From JASKKU01 sp964416905 (GTDB lineage: Archaea > Nanobdellota > Nanobdellia > Woesearchaeales > JASKKU01), in NCBI GenBank assembly GCA_964416905.1, contig CAYQFL010000015.1:1-16699 (forward strand): a DNA stretch of 16,699 nt. The letters are read 5' to 3'. The notes under the pieces are model-generated. The model searched no databases. It saw only the letters and a program-made list of their open reading frames with translations, and was not told the DNA's origin. Shown here in pieces: positions 1-6,600 of this stretch (position 1 is the first letter of the stretch; each line of letters opens with the position of its first letter). A program made the translations under genes and the position numbers.

Positions 1-64
1 CAATAACTATTAACCAAATAGCCCATCTACCTAAATTGTTTTTTGGTTTGATGTAAATTTTCAT
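1..64 (-). CDS. Start of a small membrane protein, cut by the window edge (tentative)
   Basis: On the minus strand an ATG at 64-62 opens a frame that stays open for 21 codons to the window edge. It reads MKIYIKPKNNLGRWAIWLIV and continues hydrophobic. A basic, polar head of about 13 residues followed by WAIWLIVI looks like the N-terminus of a protein entering a first membrane segment or signal anchor. An AT-rich TATA-like stretch at about 92-99 lies roughly 30 bases upstream of the ATG, as expected for a leaderless archaeal transcript. The gene would be divergent from the patatin-like gene with about 100 bases between starts. Only the first 21 codons are visible, so the family cannot be named and chance openness is possible in AT-rich DNA. 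Confidence 0.45.
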   Translation of the reverse strand, partial: MKIYIKPKNNLGRWAIWLIVI

Positions 65-135
65 TTATGACTTCTAACAAAGAATAAGCAAATAAATATC
101 TTTTGTTTTACGATAATTAATCTTCTTTAACAACC

Positions 136-143
136 TTTATATA
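136..143 (+). promoter_or_regulatory. TATA box of the patatin-like gene
   Basis: TTTATATA is centred about 29 bases before the ATG at 169. Archaeal transcription starts about 25-28 bases downstream of the TATA centre, so the mRNA would begin within a few bases of the ATG. No Shine-Dalgarno sequence is present, consistent with leaderless translation. Confidence 0.55.
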
Positions 144-168
144 TTCTTACCGTATATTCACTACAATA

Positions 169-948
169 ATGAAAATCGGATTAACTTTAAGCACAGGTGG
201 TGCAAGAGGAATAGCACATTTAGCAGTCTTAAAAGCCTTAGAAAAAAACAACATTAATATTAGCATAGTTTCAGGTTCAAGTATGGGCTCGGTTGTTGGC
301 GGGCTTTATTGTTTGGGTTACTCTGTTAGCGAATTAGAAAACTTTGTTAACTCACTAACAAAAAAGGATGCTAAAAAAATTCTTGACTTTACTTTACCAA
401 AAGAAAGTTTGCTTAAAGGAGAAGGCGCAAAAGAATATTTGAAGTATCTTTTTAAGAACAGCACTTTCTCTGATTTAAAGATTCCATTTTACCCTATATC
501 CACAGATTTGATTTCAGGTAAGCAAGTCATTATTACTGACGGTTATCTCTGGGAAGCAGTTTATGCAAGCAGCGCAATTCCAGGTTTCTTTAAACCCCTG
601 AAAAGAAATAATATGATTTTAGTTGATGGCGGAGTTACAAACCCTTTGCCCGTTGACATTATTAGGCACAAAGCTGATTTTGTAATAGCCTCAAGGATTA
701 CACCAGAGTATGATAATCTTAAATTTTCAGAAAGGATTCTTTCTTTGTATTATATTTTAAGGTCTTTAGCAATCTTAGAAACATCTTTGTCAGAAAACAT
801 CTTGGAGAAAAGCCCTGCGGATTACATTTTTGATTTTAAGGGCATAATTCCATATCATGTTTTCTCTTTTGAAAAAGGAAAAGATATCTTAAAGGTAGCA
901 CAAGATTTTGTTGACCAGCATTTACCTGAGTTGTTATCTAAGCTTTAA
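169..948 (+). CDS. Patatin-like phospholipase (RssA/NTE family)
   Basis: Predicted cytoplasmic serine lipid acyl hydrolase of the patatin fold, which uses a Ser-Asp dyad. All family signatures are present in order: the glycine-rich oxyanion loop GGARGIAH (residues 10-17), the nucleophile elbow G36-S-S38-M-G40 with Ser38 as predicted nucleophile, the STDLISG stretch (111-117), the ASSAIPGFFKP block (133-143), and the catalytic Asp in DGG at residue 153. At 259 residues it is a stand-alone domain of normal length for the short bacterial and archaeal RssA-like members. It has no signal peptide or membrane segment. The start is fixed by the TATA box about 29 bases upstream. It ends three bases before the stop codon of the opposing methyltransferase gene. 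The natural substrate, probably a membrane lipid or acyl ester, cannot be read from sequence; this is notable because archaeal lipids are ether-linked. Confidence 0.9.
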   Translation: MKIGLTLSTGGARGIAHLAVLKALEKNNINISIVSGSSMGSVVGGLYCLGYSVSELENFVNSLTKKDAKKILDFTLPKESLLKGEGAKEYLKYLFKNSTFSDLKIPFYPISTDLISGKQVIITDGYLWEAVYASSAIPGFFKPLKRNNMILVDGGVTNPLPVDIIRHKADFVIASRITPEYDNLKFSERILSLYYILRSLAILETSLSENILEKSPADYIFDFKGIIPYHVFSFEKGKDILKVAQDFVDQHLPELLSKL

Positions 949-951
949 ACT

Positions 952-1566
952 TCAATCTTTCCTTAGATGAAAACAGCTCACTTTTATTCTTTGGATATTT
1001 TTTTTGTGATGGCTATATTCTTGTTTAAGTGGAAAATTAAACTCTATTTCTTCAATTATTCTAAATCCAAAATCTTTGCTTATTGCTTCCACAAATTGCT
1101 TAGTTGAGCTTTTATGGAAAGAATATATGTTGTCCGCAGAATTAAATGCTTTAATCAAGAATTCCTTGTCAGCATGTTTAGTTCTTGTACCAAATGGTGG
1201 ATTTTGAATTACTGTGTCAACTTTTATGTCAACATCCTTAATATCAGACTCAATTATTTCAAAATCAAAATCACTAAAATTTGCTAAATTATGCTGTAAG
1301 ACTTTTATGCTCTCTTTGTCTTTATCGATGAATGTTACCTTTTTAGCGCCGAGAAGCAGAGCACCAATCCCTAAGATTCCATTGCCACAACCGAAATCAG
1401 CGATTACTTTATTCCCGAGATCTCCATTCATTAAAGCTTTCCATAATACTGTGGCAGCAACTTCAGAATCCGTTGTGTATTGCTCAAGTTTAATTTTAGG
1501 ATTCTCAAATCGTTTTAGTTTTGAGAGAATTATTGCGAGCTTTTTTTTGCTTAGTTGTGTATTCAT
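952..1566 (-). CDS. METTL5-like N6-adenine RNA methyltransferase
   Basis: Predicted S-adenosylmethionine-dependent methyltransferase of the archaeal/eukaryotic METTL5-like group; human METTL5 makes m6A in small-subunit rRNA. Visible features are the N-terminal KLEQYTT motif (residues 26-32), SAM-binding motif I DFGCGNGILGIG (57-68), the acidic residue ending strand 2 in FIDKD (Asp81), and the amino-methylase catalytic motif N122-P-P-F125 followed by GTRTKHAD. The length of 204 residues is typical. The start ATG is preceded by AAAGGA directly abutting it, too close for a good ribosome site, and by a TATA box about 31 bases upstream, so a very short leader is likely. The target base in this organism is inferred from the family. 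The gene converges on the patatin-like gene and is divergent from the thioredoxin-fold gene. Confidence 0.88.
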   Translation of the reverse strand: MNTQLSKKKLAIILSKLKRFENPKIKLEQYTTDSEVAATVLWKALMNGDLGNKVIADFGCGNGILGIGALLLGAKKVTFIDKDKESIKVLQHNLANFSDFDFEIIESDIKDVDIKVDTVIQNPPFGTRTKHADKEFLIKAFNSADNIYSFHKSSTKQFVEAISKDFGFRIIEEIEFNFPLKQEYSHHKKNIQRIKVSCFHLRKD

Positions 1567-1592
1567 TCCTTTAAAACTATTTCAAATTGCAT

Positions 1593-1600
1593 TTTTATAT
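1593..1600 (-). promoter_or_regulatory. TATA box of the METTL5-like gene
   Basis: On the minus strand the sequence reads ATATAAAA and is centred about 30 bases upstream of the ATG at 1566. This predicts a near-leaderless transcript. Confidence 0.5.
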
Positions 1601-1627
1601 GTTGTGTTTATCTAACATTCAACAAGG

Positions 1628-1646
1628 TGTGAAAAAAATTTTCACA
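1628..1646. promoter_or_regulatory. Perfect 8-bp inverted repeat, operator-like
   Basis: TGTGAAAA-AAA-TTTTCACA is a perfect 8-bp inverted repeat with a 3-base spacer. It lies in the divergent promoter region between the METTL5-like gene and the thioredoxin-fold gene, about 20 bases upstream of the TATA box of the latter. The dyad symmetry and position fit a binding site for a dimeric helix-turn-helix regulator. It lacks a following T-tract on either strand that would make it a terminator hairpin. No regulator is assigned. Confidence 0.4.
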
Positions 1647-1666
1647 TACATCACTATTACGCAGAG

Positions 1667-1674
1667 TTTATAAA
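1667..1674 (+). promoter_or_regulatory. TATA box of the thioredoxin-fold gene
   Basis: TTTATAAA is a canonical archaeal TATA box, preceded by the purine-rich GCAGAG where a BRE is expected. Transcription would begin near 1697, giving a leader of about 50 bases that carries a Shine-Dalgarno site, GAGGTG at 1731-1736, nine bases before the ATG. A second palindrome AGATAT-A-ATATCT (1699-1711) sits at the predicted transcription start. Confidence 0.55.
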
Positions 1675-1745
1675 AGGAAGTCACAACCAAAATCTTCTAG
1701 ATATAATATCTATATTTGATAAAAAATTATGAGGTGCATTGAAAA

Positions 1746-2393
1746 ATGGCAATACTAAACGAAGAAATTAAAGGTCAAGTTAAGGAAATGCTTTCAAATA
1801 TGGATGATACTGTGAAAATAACTTTAGTTAAGAAAGCAAGCCCTTATCTTGCAGATATTGAAGGTTTAATTGACGAGATTGCTCCACTTTCAGACAAGAT
1901 TGAATTAGAAAAAGTTGAGTTTAATGAAGAGGCTAAACAAAAGTTTGGCATAGAACAAGGCCCAGCTTTAGTTATCTCCTCAGATAATGTTAAAGGTAAT
2001 ATAGCTTATCTTGGCTTACCAAGTGGTTATGAGTTTGGTGCTTTCATTGAAGCAATAAGATTAGCAGGAAGCAAGAATGTTGATATTGATAAAAAGTTGC
2101 AGCAGTTTGTTGATGATGTAGAGAATGCAAATAAAGACATTTTATTAGAGATCTTTGTGACACCTGCTTGCCCTCACTGTCCAACATCTGCTTATGTTGG
2201 GTATAAATTAGCTAGAGTCTGCAGCAGAGTTACCACTTTTGTTTATGAAGCAACAGAATTCCCTGAATTATCTAATCATTATAATGTCTCAGGAGTGCCG
2301 CATACTGTAATTAACAAAGGTGAGGGAGAATACATTGGCGGTTATCCAGAGCCTCACGCAATTGATCAGATAAGACAGGTTATTGGCTTGTAA
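1746..2393 (+). CDS. Two-domain thioredoxin/glutaredoxin-fold oxidoreductase (PDO-like)
   Basis: Predicted cytoplasmic dithiol-disulfide oxidoreductase of the archaeal protein disulfide oxidoreductase / glutaredoxin-like family, also related to the N-terminal domain of AhpF. Two thioredoxin folds are stacked in tandem. The N-terminal unit (about 1-110) keeps the fold, with a cis-proline loop QGPALVI around Pro73 and the LGLPSGYEFGAF block (89-100) usual between the units. The C-terminal unit (about 115-215) has the active site VTPAC142-P-H-C145-P and a cis-proline loop GVPHTVI. In the best-known Pyrococcus enzyme both units carry CxxC; here the first-unit position (about 33-36, P-Y-L-A) has no cysteine, so only the second unit can be redox active. 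The 215-residue length matches the family. The start is fixed by GAGGTG at 1731-1736. A partner reductase is not in the window. Confidence 0.87.
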   Translation: MAILNEEIKGQVKEMLSNMDDTVKITLVKKASPYLADIEGLIDEIAPLSDKIELEKVEFNEEAKQKFGIEQGPALVISSDNVKGNIAYLGLPSGYEFGAFIEAIRLAGSKNVDIDKKLQQFVDDVENANKDILLEIFVTPACPHCPTSAYVGYKLARVCSRVTTFVYEATEFPELSNHYNVSGVPHTVINKGEGEYIGGYPEPHAIDQIRQVIGL

Positions 2394-2401
2394 AGGTAAT
2401 T

Positions 2402-2430
2402 AATTTTTTATTTCTTTATTTTTGTTTTTA
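2402..2430 (+). terminator. T-tract terminator after the thioredoxin-fold gene
   Basis: Starting about 9 bases after the TAA, the plus strand carries successive T-runs (TTTTTT, TTT, TTT, TTTTT, TTTTT) without a hairpin. This is the usual form of intrinsic termination in archaea. Confidence 0.6.
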
Positions 2431-2433
2431 TTA

Positions 2434-2460
2434 TAAAAAATTAGAGAAAAACAAAAAAAT
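2434..2460 (-). terminator. T-tract terminator after GAPDH
   Basis: Read on the minus strand, T-runs begin immediately after the GAPDH stop codon (TTTTTTT, then TTTTT, then TTTTTT). Together with the plus-strand T-tract beside it, this separates the two convergent genes within 67 bases. Confidence 0.6.
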
Positions 2461-3456
2461 CTAAATCTTAGAGATTTTAATAACCAAATCAATCATTCTG
2501 TTGCTATACCCAAACTCATTATCATACCAAGTTACAATCTTAACCATATCTCCATTTACCATCGTTGCTTGTGCGTCAACAATTGTTGAATGTTTATTGT
2601 TTATGATGTCTGAAGAAACAATCGGATCATAAGCTATATCTAATATTCCTTTCATCTCATTATTCTTGTATCTTTCGAACAAGTTTAATATTTCTTCTTT
2701 GCTCGTTTGCCTGCTTAAAACTGCGACAAAATCTGTGACAGAACCATCAATTGTTGGCACTCTAAATGCTAACCCATCTAACTTTCCTTGAAGCTCCGGA
2801 ATTACTTTGGTTACAGCTATAGCAGCTCCTGTGGTTGTTGGCACAATGTTATGAGCTGCACTTCTTCCTCTTCTGAAATCTTTATGAGGAGCATCAACCA
2901 GCCTTTGGTCTGCAGTATATGAGTGCACTGTTGTCATAAAACCTTTAACAATGCCAATGTTTTCATGTAAAATTTTAACAATTGGCGCTAGACTGTTAGT
3001 TGTACATGAGGCATTTGAGATGTAAATATCTTCAGGAGTTATTTCATTATCATTAACGCCAACGACAATTGTTTTTATTCCATCAGATTTAGGAGGTGCT
3101 GAGAGGATAACCTTTTTAGCTCCAGCACGAATATGCTTCTCAAGGTCTTCCCTTTTCCTGAAAATTCCTGTACATTCTAATACAACATCAACGTTTAGCT
3201 CTTTCCAAGGCAACTTTTCAGGGTCTCTCTCAGAGGTTACTTTAATCTCTTTCCCGTTAACAACTAGAGCATTTTCTTTTGCAGAAACCTCTCCGTTAAA
3301 GATTCCGTGCGCAGAATCATACTTTAAAAGATATGCTAAATTTTGAGGCTCAGTTAAATCATTAATGCATACAAACTCAATTTCAGGATTATTTATCCCA
3401 GCCCTAAAAATCATCCTACCTATTCTTCCAAAACCATTTATTGCAACTCTTACCAT
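2461..3456 (-). CDS. gap: Phosphorylating glyceraldehyde-3-phosphate dehydrogenase, bacterial/eukaryotic class
   Basis: Catalyses the reversible oxidation and phosphorylation of glyceraldehyde 3-phosphate to 1,3-bisphosphoglycerate in glycolysis/gluconeogenesis, as a cytoplasmic tetramer. Visible are the N-terminal Rossmann motif INGFGRIGR (6-14), Asp33 in CINDLTEP at the position favouring NAD over NADP, the active-site SNASCTTN with nucleophile Cys151, catalytic His178 in TVHSYTADQ, the phosphate-binding PTTTGAA block, and the C-terminal WYDNEFGYSNRM signature. These belong to the bacterial/eukaryotic class, not to the distinct archaeal type II enzyme common in Euryarchaeota and Crenarchaeota. 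At 331 residues it is full length. A strong ribosome site, AGGTGA (3461-3466), lies four bases before the ATG. It is divergent from the giant protease gene and alone in its transcript. Confidence 0.97.
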   Translation of the reverse strand: MVRVAINGFGRIGRMIFRAGINNPEIEFVCINDLTEPQNLAYLLKYDSAHGIFNGEVSAKENALVVNGKEIKVTSERDPEKLPWKELNVDVVLECTGIFRKREDLEKHIRAGAKKVILSAPPKSDGIKTIVVGVNDNEITPEDIYISNASCTTNSLAPIVKILHENIGIVKGFMTTVHSYTADQRLVDAPHKDFRRGRSAAHNIVPTTTGAAIAVTKVIPELQGKLDGLAFRVPTIDGSVTDFVAVLSRQTSKEEILNLFERYKNNEMKGILDIAYDPIVSSDIINNKHSTIVDAQATMVNGDMVKIVTWYDNEFGYSNRMIDLVIKISKI

Positions 3457-3460
3457 TTTA

Positions 3461-3466
3461 TCACCT
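3461..3466 (-). promoter_or_regulatory. Ribosome binding site of GAPDH
   Basis: The minus strand reads AGGTGA with four bases to the ATG. This fixes the GAPDH start and shows its mRNA has a leader. Two TATA-like candidates lie further upstream at about 3489-3506 and I could not choose between them. Confidence 0.6.
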
Positions 3467-3597
3467 AACTAGCATTAATGAATTTCATTTTAAGAAGTTT
3501 ATTAATTTTATGGAGTTTATTATTTTTAGGATTGATTTTTGTTTTCCTTGGGTTCTCTTAGATTGTGTTGTCTGACACCTTTTAAAATAGAGATAAA

Positions 3598-3605
3598 TTT
3601 AAAAA
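3598..3605 (+). promoter_or_regulatory. TATA box of the giant protease gene
   Basis: TTTAAAAA is centred about 28 bases before the ATG at 3629, predicting a leaderless or near-leaderless transcript. A second AT-rich candidate (CTTTTAAAATAG, about 3579-3590) lies further upstream. No Shine-Dalgarno site precedes the ATG. Confidence 0.5.
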
Positions 3606-3628
3606 TGCAACATGTCCAAAAATAATAG

Positions 3629-6600
3629 ATGTTTAATAGGGCTATTATTAAAAATTTTGAAATTCCTTCAAAAAACAAATTAAAAACCAAGAACTACTTA
3701 GTCAACTTTGGTTTGATTGTTGTCGCCTTCTTAATCATTCTAAGTTCTTTAATTTATTTCTCCTACGCTGTTTTTGATGATAAAATAAGTTATCCAGAAA
3801 ATTTAACTGATGAAACCTCCCTTCATAAATACATCATTGAATTGGATGAAGAACCACTAATAGCTCTTTATCACAACAAGAGTCAGATTCCACAACGAGC
3901 TAAAGAATTTCATCTAAAGAACTTTGACCCAAATTCGCATGCTGTGACCTTCCAATTAATTCAGGATAAAGCTAGCAAAATCAAACAGAAACAAGATGAA
4001 ATTCTTTCTCAAATTCTTTCCATAAGGGAGAAGAACCAAAAAAACTTGAAGGTTTCTTTATTAAATTCAAAAAATAAGGTAAAGCGATTTTCAAAAGTTT
4101 TCAGCGGTTTAGCTTTAGAGTTAACTCCTGAGGAGGTTGAAGAAATAAAGAGTTTACCTTATGTTAAATCTGTTGAACCAGACATTACGCTTAAATTTTA
4201 TGTTCCAACAATTCCACATACGAATCCTGTTTCATTTTCATTAGAGAATCAAACCTCTTTTTCAAACTTAAATCTTTTATCTGAAACCTTAAATTACACA
4301 GGTAAGGGAATTAAAGTAGCTATTATTGATTCAGGTGTTGATTATACTCATCCGGATTTAGGTGGTTGTACTCTAGAACAGATTCTAGCTAAAAATTGTT
4401 CTAAGATTATAGATGTTTATGATTTCGGTGAAGATGATTTTGATCCTATGGACGACTTTGGCCACGGAACCCACTGTGCAGGTATAATTGCCGCAAATGG
4501 CACACTTAAAGGAGTAGCACCTGATGCTCAATTAATGGTTTACAAGGTTTCTTATATAGTTTCTATCAACGGCGGTTTAATTAGGCTCTTCTTTCTTCCA
4601 GTTTCCGCAATAATTAATGCACTTGAAGAATCTTTAGACCCAAATGATGATTTGGATTTCTCAGATAGAGCAGATGTTATCTCATTAAGTTTAGGCGCTG
4701 CTGGAGGTGAAGCTAATGATTATTTGAGCAGGATTCTTGATAATCTAGTTAAAGCAGGAATCTTTGTATCTGCAGCAGCAGGAAATGATGGCAATCAGCA
4801 GTATATTGTTTCTGATCCTTCAACATCAAGGGAAGCTGTTTCTGTAGCAGCTTATAATTCTTCAAGTGGTAAAATTGCTAGCTTTAGTAGTGGAGGTCCT
4901 GCATTGGTCTGGCAGTACGGTTCCGATATTACTCCTGTTGGAAGTTTTATATTTAAGCCAGAGATTGCTGCTCCAGGAGTTGATATCAATTCAACTGCAG
5001 CCAGAGGTATCTGTGATCTTTGTGACCCTTCAGGTTATACTGTTTTGTCCGGGACAAGTATGGCAACTCCTTATATAAGTGGAGTGGCAGCCTTGATCCT
5101 AGAGCGAAGTAATAGAGAAAATCTTTCTCTTACTCCTAGAGATGTTAAGTCATTAATACTTAGCTATGCAAAAGACTTAGGCGAACCGCTTTGGCTTCAG
5201 GGTACAGGTTTAGTTAACATATCCTCGAGCTTAAATGGAAAAATCGTCTTTGATCCGCCAGTTATTAATTTTGAGGATTTAAGCATCGCATACTATTCCA
5301 AAAAGAATCTTCGCATCAGAAACTTAGATAATAAGACTCACACCCTTCACTTTAACCTAAGTTCTTTAGGTGACTATTCTGATTATTTTATCATAAGCAA
5401 TCAAACCATAACAATAAATCCACAAGAGACCGTTAATGTGACCTTATCTTTAAATAGCAGTAAGACTATGTCTAACTTGGATTTATTGGGTTTAATTAAA
5501 GTAGAAGATAGCACTTTGGATGATTCAAAAACTCTAAGCCTTCCGCTTTCTGCTTATCTTTTTGCCTATTACCAAATGAATAATATGTTGGGTATAAAAA
5601 TTGTTTCGGATAATTTGACTTGTGACCAAATAAAACAAAACTCAGATTTTAAGCTTGCAATCCTGGCAAAGAATCAAAATTACATGCCTAATTATCAGCT
5701 TCTTAACATAAGCAGTTCGGATTTGGATGAAAATTGCTCCTTGAACACAAGCTTTTTAGATTCCCTGAAGGTTGATTTTTCAGCAGTCCTATTTGGATAT
5801 GTTAAATATAACAACACTTTAGATTATTACCTCATTCCACAAGATTTAATATATCCAACGGACAAATCCTACGTTTTACTGACTTTCAATCTTTCAGACG
5901 TTAAAAGAAATAAAGTACCTATGTCCTTTGATAATTCTAGTGTTTTTTTAAGAAGGGCTTTGCTCAATTTAGTTTCTAAAAATTCAACCTCACCATATGA
6001 TATGCATTATAATTATTTTGATGTAAATTATGAAGCACAATACATCTACGATTATCCTATTCCTATTAACGATGAAACAGTTTACTTTAATCAAAGAGAT
6101 TATGACATAGGTGACCACAACTACAACCTAAGCTTAGAACTTTGGTTTGAATGGATAAAGCCAAAAACTAATTTGACAATAAGTGAAGCAATAACGCAAA
6201 GTAGGCAAAACATAAATTATGATGTTTATATTTATAAGAAAAGATTTGTCAATACAGTAAATCAAGATATTTTCCCAATAGACACATCTAATAGAGAAGA
6301 ATATTACATAACCCAAAAAATTCCTTTTGACTTGGCTAAAGATTATAGAGCTTATAGAAATATTGTTTATGTTAACGAATATGGGATCTTAAGGCCTGAA
6401 CCAATCAAGGATTTCCTAACAGCAGGTTCTTATAGAATTGTTGAATTTGAACCTACAAGTAAAGCATCTTTTGCAGTAGTTAACGAATATAATGTTAGAA
6501 ATGGAACTGTCCTTAAAGAGATTTATGCAAAAGAATATGGTACCTTCTATAAAGGATTTTCAGATTATTCTATAATCACTTCCGACCAAAGAATCAGTTT

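Noticed and set aside
1214..1615. 133-codon plus-strand frame opposite the METTL5-like gene
   Set aside because: Antisense shadow of a gene with all its catalytic motifs intact. No promoter of its own.
3477..3489. Inverted repeat AATGA-ATT-TCATT between GAPDH and the protease gene
   Set aside because: Only five-base arms in very AT-rich DNA. Likely chance.
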